Assembly (NCBI GenBank): GCA_963932545.1 | Contig: CAWVRH010000014.1 | Coordinates: forward strand, 1-64,000 | Direction of reading: 5' to 3' | Source of the DNA: UBA8337 sp963932545 | GTDB lineage: Bacteria; Pseudomonadota; Alphaproteobacteria; RS24 | Length of the DNA: 64,000 nucleotides | In this document: positions 24,506 through 33,452 of the stretch, piece after piece | Layout of the letters: every line of letters begins with the position of its first letter | How positions within the stretch are numbered: position 1 is the first letter of the stretch | Position numbers and translations under genes: made by a program | The notes under the pieces: generated by a model | Database searches by the model: none | What the model saw: only the letters and a program-made list of their open reading frames with translations | Told to the model about the DNA's origin: nothing

Positions 24506-25729
24506 CTACTTCGCCGTATTACTGGGCAGCAGTATAGCCGCGCTCAAGGCACAAATTAACAGGCTGGCCATTAGCCAAGATTGCCAGAAATTATAGCTAA
24601 ACATGAGCGTTCCCATGCCAGCGCCCCACGCCCCCATTCGCCAAATATGGGTCTGCGATTGTTGGCTGGGTAGCCATTTGCCAAGTACAAATAGGCATAA
24701 GATCCCGCCGATAATTCCGAGTTCAAACAGTATTTGAAGCAGTAAATTATGGGCATGAGCGGCCACAGTTTGGTTTTCTATCGCCGAAGAGCAATGACCA
24801 TAGGAGTGTGACATTTTTCTGCATTCAGATACGTAGGCGTCTAGATTTTCGGGATTGAAATTACGGCTCGACTGCAAACCATGACCGAATAGGGCCTTTG
24901 GTAAAAACTCTTTCGAGTAAACATAATAAATCCACGACCGAATATTGGGGGCGGCGGTGTTATGTATGGCTTGGGGCAAATAGGTGGTGCTCCATTTTTC
25001 TTCAAAAGCACGAATGCTGAACGGAGCAATGAACAATAAGGAAAGGGCAAAACTTGCCAGTATCAAAAGTCGGGTGGCTTTCACCGAAAAGTGAGCAAGC
25101 CCCAAAGCCAGCCATCCGAGTGTCATGGCCAAAGCGGCAGATTGGCTTTCCGAATAAAAAGCTACCGCCGTGCTGACGGCCAAAAGGGCAAAGGCTATGC
25201 GGGGTCGGCGCTGGACGATAGAGCCCGCGTAAATAAAGACGAGAATAGCGACAATGGTGAGCGAGCGGTTGACTTGGCGTAGCAGCTCTAAAACGGGGCT
25301 GAGTGCATCGGCTAGGTTCGGCGCATATATCTGCCAGGGGCCGAGCAGTAAAGATAAGCCAAGGCCAAGGCTCAGTGAAATTGAAATGCGTCGGCGCCAA
25401 ACACTCTTTTCCTCTTGTTCCAATTGTTCAAAGAGAAACAATAAGCTGATGGCAAAAAACAAACTTAAGAGGAGCTGAACGAGTTTATTGCCTGCATCAT
25501 CGTGAAGGCTCCAAATAGCTGACAAACTTACCCAAGTCAGCAGGGCAAGTGGCCAAGCGTGAGATTTGAACCGAGACATGTTTGGCCATTTGTTTTGCAA
25601 AATAAGGGCTATGGACGCAAAAGTTCCCGCTAGCGCAAGAAGAGCGGCAAAGCCTTTTATCGCCAGAGCTAAAAGCGGCCCGATGAGGACAAGCAAAATT
25701 AGGCTCGTCGTAGAAAATCTTTGCGCCAC
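24506..25729 (-). CDS. O-antigen ligase/polymerase-like membrane protein (Wzy/WaaL superfamily)
   Basis: About ten to twelve transmembrane helices are seen in 407 residues. A large periplasmic loop (about residues 240-320) contains RSWIYYVYSKEF, FGHGLQSS and a downstream HAHNLLLQILFELG. The Arg and HxxN residues in this loop are typical of the ligase/polymerase superfamily (Wzy_C). No ATG exists near the N-terminus. The GTG at 25729 was chosen because AAAGGG lies six bases upstream; two TTG codons further out lack a site. In an ABC-dependent O-antigen locus a ligase (WaaL) is expected and a polymerase (Wzy) is not, so ligase is the better guess. Sequence reading cannot separate them. Confidence 0.8.
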   Translation of the reverse strand: MAQRFSTTSLILLVLIGPLLALAIKGFAALLALAGTFASIALILQNKWPNMSRFKSHAWPLALLTWVSLSAIWSLHDDAGNKLVQLLLSLFFAISLLFLFEQLEQEEKSVWRRRISISLSLGLGLSLLLGPWQIYAPNLADALSPVLELLRQVNRSLTIVAILVFIYAGSIVQRRPRIAFALLAVSTAVAFYSESQSAALAMTLGWLALGLAHFSVKATRLLILASFALSLLFIAPFSIRAFEEKWSTTYLPQAIHNTAAPNIRSWIYYVYSKEFLPKALFGHGLQSSRNFNPENLDAYVSECRKMSHSYGHCSSAIENQTVAAHAHNLLLQILFELGIIGGILCLFVLGKWLPSQQSQTHIWRMGAWGAGMGTLMFSYNFWQSWLMASLLICALSAAILLPSNTAK

Positions 25730-25793
25730 AATAAACCCTTTCAACAAGTACTTACTATAGCTGACTTATGCAGCCAGATTAAGGGTTAAATGT

Positions 25794-26873
25794 CTATAGG
25801 GCTAGAAAACCAGACAGATGTGACAAGGTTACACCACCGCTTAGCCGTTCGGTGTAATCGAGGCGGGCGGTGTCTCCCATGGCGCGGCGCAATTTCGGGT
25901 CGCTCAGGGCCTGTTGTAAGGCAGCATCTAGTTCTGCTGTGTTTAATGTGTCGACGCACCAACCGGTTTCGCCATTGCGCACGGCCTCTGGCGCGCCGCC
26001 TGCCGTGCCCGCAATGGAGGGAACCCCGAAGCGAGCCGCTTCTGCGTAGCTAATGCCAAAACCCTCCAAGCTTTTGCCGTCTTGGAAAGATGGCATCAGA
26101 TAGATGTCGGCTTGCGCTAATAAATTATCTTTTTGCGTGTCCTCGACACGGCCCAATAAGGTGACTTTATTTTGCAACCCGAGGGCGGGAATTGCGGTCG
26201 CCAAAATATCGGCTTGAGGGCCGCTGCCGCCGATGGACCAGTGCCAATCTGGCAGTGTGGCGTCGAGGCGGGCAAGGGCTTGCAGGCTTTGAAGCAGGCC
26301 TTTGCGGGCTTCTAAACGGCTTATGGTAACCAATTCAATTGCGCCTTTGCTGGAGCCTTGTTTTTGCGCAATGCGCTTCGCCGCGTCCTTGGGCAACATA
26401 TAGGTTGGGGGAATGGCGACTGTTTTTGCGTGTTCCACCTGCCAGCCGCTCTTGACCAAATTTAGGGTAAACTCTGAGCTGGCCACAATATGGCTGGCGC
26501 GGTTTAGCGCTTTTTGCACTCGCTTGGCGCGGCGGCCTGATTTTAAGTATTCTTGCCCGTGGGCCAAAACAGCCAATGTGCCTTTGTGTGGCGGCACGGC
26601 AGCGACGGATTTCCAACTGTCGCAAATAACCACATCGTCGCCCTTTAGATGTTTTGCCAACCAACGCCTTTTGGCAATGGCTCGAAAAGGTTTCAGGCGC
26701 GTGTTTTGGTGAATGCGATAAGGCGCGTTTGCTTCATAGGGCTTGTCGGGCAAGACGATGACATTTTGAGGGTCAGAAAGGGTCTGTGCGTATTTTTCGG
26801 CTAAGCTTTTCATCACCCCTTCCATTCCCCCGATTTGGGGCGGGAAGGTTTGCGTTACGATGAAAACCGTCAT
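25794..26873 (-). CDS. GT4 family glycosyltransferase
   Basis: The 359-residue GT-B enzyme starts with VFIVTQTFPPQIGGMEGVM and has the GT4 C-terminal signature: VTISRLEARKGL, the SIGGSGPQ donor loop, LMPSFQDGKSLEGFGISYAEAARFGVPSIAG and GGAPEAVRNGETG. The E(x7)E pair is present in the SLEGFGISYAEA stretch. It is a retaining cytoplasmic transferase. Its ATG overlaps the fcl stop (ATGA), so fucose or a related GDP-sugar is a possible donor, but this is only positional. An earlier in-frame codon inside fcl was not chosen. Confidence 0.88.
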   Translation of the reverse strand: MTVFIVTQTFPPQIGGMEGVMKSLAEKYAQTLSDPQNVIVLPDKPYEANAPYRIHQNTRLKPFRAIAKRRWLAKHLKGDDVVICDSWKSVAAVPPHKGTLAVLAHGQEYLKSGRRAKRVQKALNRASHIVASSEFTLNLVKSGWQVEHAKTVAIPPTYMLPKDAAKRIAQKQGSSKGAIELVTISRLEARKGLLQSLQALARLDATLPDWHWSIGGSGPQADILATAIPALGLQNKVTLLGRVEDTQKDNLLAQADIYLMPSFQDGKSLEGFGISYAEAARFGVPSIAGTAGGAPEAVRNGETGWCVDTLNTAELDAALQQALSDPKLRRAMGDTARLDYTERLSGGVTLSHLSGFLAL

Positions 26874-27802
26874 GCAGCGTTCTCCACAAACCACTGATAG
26901 GCAGCCGACAGTCCGGTTTCAAGGTTGAGCTTATGGCGCCACCCAAGATTGTTTATTTTCGAGACATCTAGCAATTTTCGCGGCGTACCGTCGGGCTTGC
27001 TGGCGTCAAAGGCTAAACTGCCTTCAAAACCTACGGTCTTGGTAATCGCTTCGGCCAATTGGCGAATGGTGACATCTTCGCCTGTGCCCAAATTAATGTG
27101 GCTCATGTCAGAATAATGTTTGAGCAAAAAGACAATCCCAGCGGCGCAATCGTCTACGTGTAAAAATTCACGCATAACTTTGCCCGAGCCCCAGACTTCC
27201 ATGGTCGCATCGCCGGCCAATTTGGCTTCATGGCATTTGCGCATAAGCGCTGGAATAACGTGGCTCGATTGCAAATCGAAATTATCGTAAGGGCCATAAA
27301 GATTGGTTGGCATGGCCGAGATAAAGTCGACGCCATGCTGCTTGCGATAGGCTTGGCACATTTTAATGCCGGCAATCTTGGCGATGGCATACCACTCATT
27401 GGTTGGCTCTAGGGTGCCGGTCAGAAGCGCGTCTTCAGATATTGGCTGAGGCGCTAGCTTGGGGTAGATGCAGCTGCTGCCTAAAAACAAAAGCTTCTCC
27501 ACGCCGCAATCGAAACTGGCGCGGATGAGGTTGGCTTCAATCATCAGATTGTCATAAATGAAATCGGCCGGATACGTATCATTGGCCAGAATACCGCCGA
27601 CGCGCGCGGCGCAAACCACGATGGCATCTGGCTTATTGGCGGCCATCCAGGCTTCTACTTCGGATTGGCGAATGAGATCTGCGTCTTGGCGTTCAGCGGT
27701 GAGGACGGTGCAATTTTCAGCCGCCAAGGCTTTCACCACAGCGCGACCCACCATGCCATTATGGCCTGCTACATAGACCCGCTTTCCCGCAAGTTCGTAC
27801 AT
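26870..27802 (-). CDS. fcl: GDP-L-fucose synthase
   Basis: The 310-residue extended SDR has GHNGMVGRAVV at the N-terminus, the catalytic Ser/Cys region LGSSCIYPK, YAIAKIAGIKM for YxxxK, and the fucose-synthase block MPTNLYGPYDNFDLQSSHV. It converts GDP-4-keto-6-deoxymannose into GDP-L-fucose by epimerisation and NADPH reduction. It lies directly after gmd, whose stop overlaps its ATG by one base, giving the standard two-gene GDP-fucose pathway. The length is normal and all key residues are present. Confidence 0.93.
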   Translation of the reverse strand: MYELAGKRVYVAGHNGMVGRAVVKALAAENCTVLTAERQDADLIRQSEVEAWMAANKPDAIVVCAARVGGILANDTYPADFIYDNLMIEANLIRASFDCGVEKLLFLGSSCIYPKLAPQPISEDALLTGTLEPTNEWYAIAKIAGIKMCQAYRKQHGVDFISAMPTNLYGPYDNFDLQSSHVIPALMRKCHEAKLAGDATMEVWGSGKVMREFLHVDDCAAGIVFLLKHYSDMSHINLGTGEDVTIRQLAEAITKTVGFEGSLAFDASKPDGTPRKLLDVSKINNLGWRHKLNLETGLSAAYQWFVENAA

Positions 27803-28875
27803 TAAAAGTCGGCCAGCTTGGTTGTGGGTTGGGGCTGTTGAGCATTGTGCAGAGCCACGGATACCATTTCGGATACCAACTCTTCTAATTCAATTTTGGC
27901 TTCCCATCCCAGCACGTCTTTGGCTTTTTTCGGGTTGCCGATGAGCAATTCCACTTCTGTTGGGCGGAAATAGCGCGGGTCAATCTCAACTAATGTTTTT
28001 CCGGTCTTGGCATCTTTGCCCACTTCCTGAACATCTTTGCCTTCCCAGATAATCTCGCGATGGGTTTCGGCAAAGGCCAGCTCCACGAAACGACGAACGG
28101 TTTCTGTGCGGCCGGTCGCCAGCACAAAGTCATCGCCTACTTTATGGTTGATAATCGCGTGCATGCCTTCAACATATTCGCGCGCATGGCCCCAATCGCG
28201 TTTGGCATCCAAGTTGCCGAGATAGAGTTTTTCTCGGTGGCCTGCCTCAATGGCGGCTGCGGCCATAGCGATTTTTTGCGTCACAAAAGTTTCGCCACGC
28301 ATCGGGCTTTCATGGTTGAACAAAATACCGTTCGAGACATGCATGCCATAGGCTTCGCGATAATTGACGCAAATCCAATAGGCATAAAGTTTCGCCACCG
28401 CATAAGGACTGCGTGGGTAGAACGGGGTGGTTTCACTTTGTGGCACTTCTTGCACTTTACCGTAAAGCTCCGAAGTCGAAGCTTGATAGAAGCGGGTCTT
28501 TTCGACCAGACCCAAAGTGCGAATGGCCTCTAAAAACCGTAGCGTGCCAAAAGCATCGGCATTGGCGGTATATTCGGCTGTCTCAAAGCTCACTTGCACA
28601 TGGCTTTGGGCGGCCAGATTATAAATCTCATCTGGTTCGATTGATTGCACCAAGCGCATGATGTTGCTGCTGTCGGTCATATCGCCGTAATGCATGTGGA
28701 AGCTGTTTTCGCTGTCGTGAGGGTCGGCGTAAATACCATCGACACGCTGTGTGTTAAACGACGAAGCGCGGCGTTTCATGCCATGGACTTCATAGCCTTT
28801 GCCAAGCAAAAGGCGGGCTAGGTAGGCGCCGTCTTGACCCGTTACACCGGTAATAAGAGCTTTTTTCTGTGCCAC
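27802..28875 (-). CDS. gmd: GDP-mannose 4,6-dehydratase
   Basis: The first step of GDP-fucose synthesis. The 357-residue enzyme shows GVTGQDGAYLARLL, MKRRASSFNTQR, ASTSELYG with the catalytic Thr/Ser, YAVAKLYAYW for the Tyr and Lys, and NHESPMRGETFVTQKI, all diagnostic of Gmd. It uses NADP and forms GDP-4-keto-6-deoxymannose, which passes to the following fcl product. The gene faces a second gmd paralogue across 153 bases that must hold both promoters. No clear -35/-10 pair was recognised there. Confidence 0.95.
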   Translation of the reverse strand: MAQKKALITGVTGQDGAYLARLLLGKGYEVHGMKRRASSFNTQRVDGIYADPHDSENSFHMHYGDMTDSSNIMRLVQSIEPDEIYNLAAQSHVQVSFETAEYTANADAFGTLRFLEAIRTLGLVEKTRFYQASTSELYGKVQEVPQSETTPFYPRSPYAVAKLYAYWICVNYREAYGMHVSNGILFNHESPMRGETFVTQKIAMAAAAIEAGHREKLYLGNLDAKRDWGHAREYVEGMHAIINHKVGDDFVLATGRTETVRRFVELAFAETHREIIWEGKDVQEVGKDAKTGKTLVEIDPRYFRPTEVELLIGNPKKAKDVLGWEAKIELEELVSEMVSVALHNAQQPQPTTKLADF

Positions 28876-29028
28876 GATAATCTCCGCAATTTACAATATA
28901 TAAGTAACGTCTTTATTAGGTATCGCGTTCGCGAGGATTTGTCTATTGCCGTGCTGGTCTCTCCATTGTCGTTGCACATCAAGGGCAGATTGTATAGTTT
29001 GCCATCAGCCCAAACAGAAGAGTGACAA

Positions 29029-30066
29029 GTGACCCAAAAAACCGCCCTGATAACCGGAATAACTGGTCAAGATGGAGCTTATCTTGCCCGCTTGCTGGTC
29101 GATAAAGGCTATCGCGTGGTCGGAGCCGTGCGACGCAGCTCGACCCTAAACCTGCCCCGATTGGTATCGCTGGAAGTGGCGCAAGAGGTCGAGCTGAAAA
29201 CGCTCGATATGCAGGACTTCACTTCTATCGTGCGCCTTATCGAAGAGGTTGGGCCAGATGAGATATATAATCTCGGCGGGCAAAGCTCGGTGCAAGCCAG
29301 TTTCCAGCAACCGCTTTATACCGGAGAAACCTCTGGCATGGGGTGTTTGCGGCTCATGGAAGCGGTCAAATTAGTGCAGCCAGAGGCGCGTATATTTGAG
29401 GCCTCGAGTAGTGAGATTTTTGGCCTGAAAGGTAGTGGCATGGTAAATGAAAGCCAAGACTTTCATCCGCGCTCGCCTTATGGGGTGGCCAAATTATTTG
29501 CCTATTGGGCTGTGGTTAATTATCGCGAAGCCTATGGGTTGCATGTTTCAAACGGCATTATGTTCAACCATGAAAGCCCTTTGCGCGGCATGGAATTTGT
29601 TACCCGCAAGATTACCGCAACCTTGGCGCAAATCGCCTCTGGCGGACAACAGACCTTACTGCTGGGCAATCTTAACAATGCGCGCGATTGGGGCTTTGCG
29701 GGCGATTACGTGGAGGCCATGTGGGCTATGCTGCAGCAGCCCGAAGCCGATAATTATGTTATCGCCACAGGAAAAACCCACACCGTGAAACAATTTGTCG
29801 AGCTGGCCGCAAAAGCGGTCGGATTGGATATTGAATTTGAAGGCGAGGGCCTTGAGGCCAAAGGCATGGACCGGAAAACGGGCCGCCAAATGGTTGGGGT
29901 TAGTGAAAGTTTCTATCGGCCGAGCGAGCCAGACCCAATGGTGGGCGACGCCAGCAAAGCCAAAGAAAAATTGAATTGGGAACCCAGAGTGGATTTTGAA
30001 GAGCTGGTAACAATGATGGCGCAAAGCGATTTGAAACGCGCGGGCAAAGAACAGGCTTGGTACTAA
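29029..30066 (+). CDS. GDP-mannose 4,6-dehydratase paralogue
   Basis: The 345-residue protein is clearly Gmd-like (GITGQDGAYLARLL, NHESPLRGMEFVTRKI, YGVAKLFAYW) but distinct from the neighbour at 27802. It has VRRSSTLNLPRL instead of MKRRASSFNTQR, and ASSSEIFG instead of ASTSELYG. The dehydratase core is intact. It may feed a different end product such as GDP-rhamnose or GDP-perosamine, or it may act on another NDP-sugar; no partner reductase or aminotransferase lies next to it. The start is GTG with a purine-rich AGAAGAG upstream. The stop overlaps the pcs ATG (TAATG), an unusual sugar-lipid pairing. Confidence 0.85.
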   Translation: MTQKTALITGITGQDGAYLARLLVDKGYRVVGAVRRSSTLNLPRLVSLEVAQEVELKTLDMQDFTSIVRLIEEVGPDEIYNLGGQSSVQASFQQPLYTGETSGMGCLRLMEAVKLVQPEARIFEASSSEIFGLKGSGMVNESQDFHPRSPYGVAKLFAYWAVVNYREAYGLHVSNGIMFNHESPLRGMEFVTRKITATLAQIASGGQQTLLLGNLNNARDWGFAGDYVEAMWAMLQQPEADNYVIATGKTHTVKQFVELAAKAVGLDIEFEGEGLEAKGMDRKTGRQMVGVSESFYRPSEPDPMVGDASKAKEKLNWEPRVDFEELVTMMAQSDLKRAGKEQAWY

Positions 30067-30812
30067 TGACAGATAAACCTTCGAACGAAAAAACCTCCAA
30101 GAAACAAAAAACCGCCGCCGCATGGGTGCATGTGTTTACCGCCACGGGTCTTATTCCGGCGATGTTTTCTGTGGATGCCATTTGGCAAGGGGAGGCCTAT
30201 TTGGCGCTACTCTGGTTAGCCGTGGCTATGATTGTTGATGGTTTGGACGGCCCCTTGGCGCGCCGCATGGAAGTGTCAAAGCATCTGCCGCAAATCGATG
30301 GTGCCATTCTCGATCATGTCATCGATTATGTGTCTTATTGCTTTATACCGGCTCTGATTGTTTATCGGTTTGATTTAGTGCCGGAAGGCTGGGCTATTGC
30401 GGCGACGTCTGTTTTATTGATGTCTTCGCTTTATACTTTTGCCAATCGCGAGCTGAAGACAGTCTCGAATGATTTTCGAGGGTTTCCCGCGCTTTGGAAC
30501 ATTGTTGTGTTCTATATGATTATGTTCGAAACCAGCCCAATGACCAATTTGGGACTGATTGTATTTCTATCCATCATGGTTTTTGCCCCCATCTTGGTGG
30601 CGCATCCGATACGAGTTGTTTCTATGCGACGCCTAACCATTCCGGCTTTGATTGTCTGGACAGTCTTGGTGGGGGTTTATTTATGGAATGGCCATCAAGG
30701 TGGTGGCTTGGCTGAGCTGCCAGTTTCTATTCGAATTTTATTTTGGGCTCTGTCGTTTTATTTTGTTTTTCTAAGTGCGTGGCGTTCGGTTAAACTGGCA
30801 GGAGAAAAATAA
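30066..30812 (+). CDS. pcs: Phosphatidylcholine synthase (CDP-alcohol phosphotransferase family)
   Basis: The 248-residue inner-membrane protein has about eight spans. The CDP-alcohol phosphotransferase motif reads DGLDGPLARRMEVSKHLP, then DGAILDHVIDY with the trailing Asp residues. The region around FANRELKTVSNDFRGFPALWN is typical of bacterial Pcs. It condenses choline with CDP-diacylglycerol to give phosphatidylcholine, a lipid common in Alphaproteobacteria. The ATG overlaps the preceding gmd-like stop, and an N-terminal lysine-rich segment is cytoplasmic. The closest alternative is a phosphatidylserine synthase-type enzyme, judged less likely. Confidence 0.88.
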   Translation: MTDKPSNEKTSKKQKTAAAWVHVFTATGLIPAMFSVDAIWQGEAYLALLWLAVAMIVDGLDGPLARRMEVSKHLPQIDGAILDHVIDYVSYCFIPALIVYRFDLVPEGWAIAATSVLLMSSLYTFANRELKTVSNDFRGFPALWNIVVFYMIMFETSPMTNLGLIVFLSIMVFAPILVAHPIRVVSMRRLTIPALIVWTVLVGVYLWNGHQGGGLAELPVSIRILFWALSFYFVFLSAWRSVKLAGEK

Positions 30813-30821
30813 CAGAATGGA

Positions 30822-32108
30822 ATGCAAGTGACTTTAGAGAAAGATACTTTTACCTCGGCCACAGAACGCCGGCGCGGCATGATTTTGCTGTTCGTCAGCT
30901 TGATGGCCCTTGGTATGGGGCAGTCTTTATTTTTTGCTATTTTCCCGCCTGTCGCGAGAGACTTAGGACTTAGCGAAATTCAAGTTAGTGCTATTTTCAC
31001 GCTTTCTGCGGTTTTATGGGTGGTGATGAGCCCGTTTTGGGGGCGGCGTAGTGATGTTTGGGGCCGCAAACCGGTCATCCTGCTAGGGCTTGCGGGCTTT
31101 GGAATATCCACTGGCGGCTTCGGTATTCTGCTAGTTTTGGGCGATGAGGGCATTCTGCCGCTGATGAGCCTCTATATATTAATGATTTTAGTGCGGGCAA
31201 TTTTCGGCCTCTTGGGCTCGGGCACGCCCTCGGCTGCACAAGCCTATATTGCGGATCGCACCTCGCGCGAAGAACGCACCAGCGGCGTTGCCGCCATTGG
31301 AGCCGCCTTTGGCATGGGCACGATTTTGGGCCCAGGTTTTGCGGCAGCTTTGGCGGCTTATCATTTATTGGCGCCATTTTTCGCACTGGCAATTTTTGCG
31401 CTGGGCGGGGCCATTGCCATCGCGATGTTTTTGCCCGAGCGACGCAGACCCGCAGGAAGCTATAAGCAAGGCCCGCGCCTGAAGGTTTTTGATAAACGCA
31501 TTCGGCTGTTCTTATTCATGGGCGTGGCGGTTTCCACCACCAGCGCGGCGATTATGCAAGTGGCCGCTTTTTTTGTGATGGATACGATGCATTTGAGCGG
31601 GCAAGAAACCGCGCAAGTGGTGGGCGTGGCTATGATGTCTATGGCGATGGCGACTTTATTTGCGCAATTGGTGGTTATTCCCCGCCTTCACGCCTCGGTC
31701 CGCAGTCTTTTATTTTGGGGCATTTTAATCAATACCATCGGCATATCTTTGCTTATTTTGCCGATGAATTCCGGCCTCTTTGCGCTGTCCCTTACTTTGC
31801 AGGGCTTTGGCAGTGGGCTTATGCGTCCGGCTGTAGCGGCGGGCGGATCGCTGGCGGTGACACCCGAAGAACAAGGTGCGGTGGCTGGGTTGAACAGCTC
31901 GACCGCGGCGGTAGGGATTATCTTTGTGCCTATCTTTATTATGCCGCTTTATCTGATTGCGCCAACGGGCCCGTTTGTGGTGGCTCTGGTTTTATCAATC
32001 GTCATGCTGTTTACCACGCGCTCGTCGCAGTTTGATATGCTGGAAGCTAAAATCGACGTGGATGAAGTGGAAGAAGAAACGCTGTCGCGCCCTTCTGGCC
32101 ATCAGTAA
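30822..32108 (+). CDS. MFS transporter (drug-efflux-like)
   Basis: This is a 428-residue permease with about twelve spans. The MFS motif A variant SPFWGRRSDVWGRKPV follows helix 2, and GTPSAAQAYIADRTSREERT resembles the TetA-like motif near helix 5. These place it with drug:H+ antiporters. The substrate is unknown. It starts nine bases after pcs and likely shares its transcript. The acidic C-terminal tail (about 20 residues after the last helix) is cytoplasmic. It converges with the next gene with 20 bases between stops. Confidence 0.87.
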   Translation: MQVTLEKDTFTSATERRRGMILLFVSLMALGMGQSLFFAIFPPVARDLGLSEIQVSAIFTLSAVLWVVMSPFWGRRSDVWGRKPVILLGLAGFGISTGGFGILLVLGDEGILPLMSLYILMILVRAIFGLLGSGTPSAAQAYIADRTSREERTSGVAAIGAAFGMGTILGPGFAAALAAYHLLAPFFALAIFALGGAIAIAMFLPERRRPAGSYKQGPRLKVFDKRIRLFLFMGVAVSTTSAAIMQVAAFFVMDTMHLSGQETAQVVGVAMMSMAMATLFAQLVVIPRLHASVRSLLFWGILINTIGISLLILPMNSGLFALSLTLQGFGSGLMRPAVAAGGSLAVTPEEQGAVAGLNSSTAAVGIIFVPIFIMPLYLIAPTGPFVVALVLSIVMLFTTRSSQFDMLEAKIDVDEVEEETLSRPSGHQ

Positions 32109-32128
32109 AGCCTCAACCCAAAATTTGC

Positions 32129-33100
32129 CTAGAAAACGTCTTGCGCTTTCCAAGCCTGCATTTGCAAAACCAACGTCGAGGCAAAAGCCAGCGGTTGGTC
32201 TAGCAACACATGGTGGCGGGCGCCCAGCAGGTCAAAGTGCGGGGCATCAGGGCGCAAGGACTGCATGAAAGCAATAACGTCTTGGCGACTAATTTTTTCG
32301 TAATCACCAGCCAGCTCGCCATACATGCAAGAAAGAGGCAGCGGCAGGTTTTGATACATTTGGGCCCAATCATTGCCGATCGGAAAATTGCGATACATGT
32401 GCGGGTCAAACTTCCACGTCCAACCGCCTTCGACTTCGCGCAGTGAATGCGCGCCGATGTAATCGACGATGAACTGATTGGCGCACGGCTGCTCGGGTTG
32501 CAGACGGAAGCGACCGAGGGCTGTGTCGTAATCTTCATAGACGCGTGTGTCCATGGTTGGACGCGGACGCAGATCGCCGTTTTCGTCTTCTTCCATGTAC
32601 CATTCTTCTTGCGCGTGCGGGGGTTTGACGTAGAAGTCGCAAATCATCAAGGCAGCCAACTCTTGCGCAAAACTATGGGCTGTGATGAGCGATACCATGC
32701 CGCCCATACTGTGGCCGATGAGCACTGGTTTGGATGAGAAATTCGCATCGCGAATCATGGTGATGACCGCTTCTGCCATAATTTCGCGCTTGTAAGCTTG
32801 AAGCCAGCCGCTGTCGCCCATGCCCGGCAGGTCGAGTGCGATGACGTTGTAGTAGGGGGTCAGCTGCGGGGCGATGAAATCATACCAACGCGCATGCGCG
32901 CCGCCGCCATGCACGAGCACCATATTGGGGGCGTCTACGCTGGGGCCATCCCATCTGCGGTAATGCAATTTGGTGTCTTGAAAGGCGACGTAATGGTCTT
33001 GCGGTGTTTGGGCAATAGCCTTTTGAAACCACTCGGGCTCAAAATCAACAAGTTCGCCTTTGGGCAGCAAATCTTGCTGGCCCCCATTTAACGCTTTCAT
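32129..33100 (-). CDS. Alpha/beta hydrolase fold protein
   Basis: The 323-residue protein carries the fold markers: the oxyanion region VLVHGGGAHARWYD, ALDLPGMGDSGW, the nucleophile elbow IGHSMGGM, and the terminal histidine in LLGARHHVLL. No signal peptide is present, so it is cytoplasmic. Substrate is unknown; related proteins are esterases, haloalkane or epoxide hydrolases. The ATG at 33100 has GGAG eight bases upstream on the minus strand; a GTG codon one triplet earlier is possible. It shares a 187-base divergent gap with rpmJ. Confidence 0.85.
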   Translation of the reverse strand: MKALNGGQQDLLPKGELVDFEPEWFQKAIAQTPQDHYVAFQDTKLHYRRWDGPSVDAPNMVLVHGGGAHARWYDFIAPQLTPYYNVIALDLPGMGDSGWLQAYKREIMAEAVITMIRDANFSSKPVLIGHSMGGMVSLITAHSFAQELAALMICDFYVKPPHAQEEWYMEEDENGDLRPRPTMDTRVYEDYDTALGRFRLQPEQPCANQFIVDYIGAHSLREVEGGWTWKFDPHMYRNFPIGNDWAQMYQNLPLPLSCMYGELAGDYEKISRQDVIAFMQSLRPDAPHFDLLGARHHVLLDQPLAFASTLVLQMQAWKAQDVF

Positions 33101-33287
33101 CACTCAGCTCCTGATTGCGGGAAAAGATGGCCAGAAATTACACCATTTCGCCGCCTTGCCAAGCCTGTTTTATAGACCTGTGGAAGCGCACGTGTTTGTC
33201 TGTTTGGGCCGCTTGACAGCTGGGCGCTTGTCCCATATGTTCTCGGCTTCTGGGGAACGCCCCCAACAAAAACTTATGGAGCCGACG

Positions 33288-33413
33288 ATGAAAGTCCGCA
33301 ATTCGCTTAAATCCTTGCGTGATCGCCACCAGAAAAATCAGCTGGTGCGCCGCCGTGGTCGTCTATACATCATCAACAAAACAAATAAGCGTTTCAAAGC
33401 CCGCCAAGGTTAA
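33288..33413 (+). CDS. rpmJ: 50S ribosomal protein bL36, zinc-free form
   Basis: This 41-residue basic protein starts MKVRNSLKSLR and ends NKTNKRFKARQG, matching bL36. It lacks the CxxC-C-H zinc ligands found in the original form, so it is the zinc-independent (C-minus) type. It is a structural part of the large ribosomal subunit. GGAG lies six bases before the ATG. It sits alone between two alpha/beta hydrolase genes, a location outside any ribosomal operon, as is common for this gene. Confidence 0.92.
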   Translation: MKVRNSLKSLRDRHQKNQLVRRRGRLYIINKTNKRFKARQG

Positions 33414-33452
33414 GCAATTCCCGGTTTGGTGCGCCTTTTAAAGGAGAGCGTC

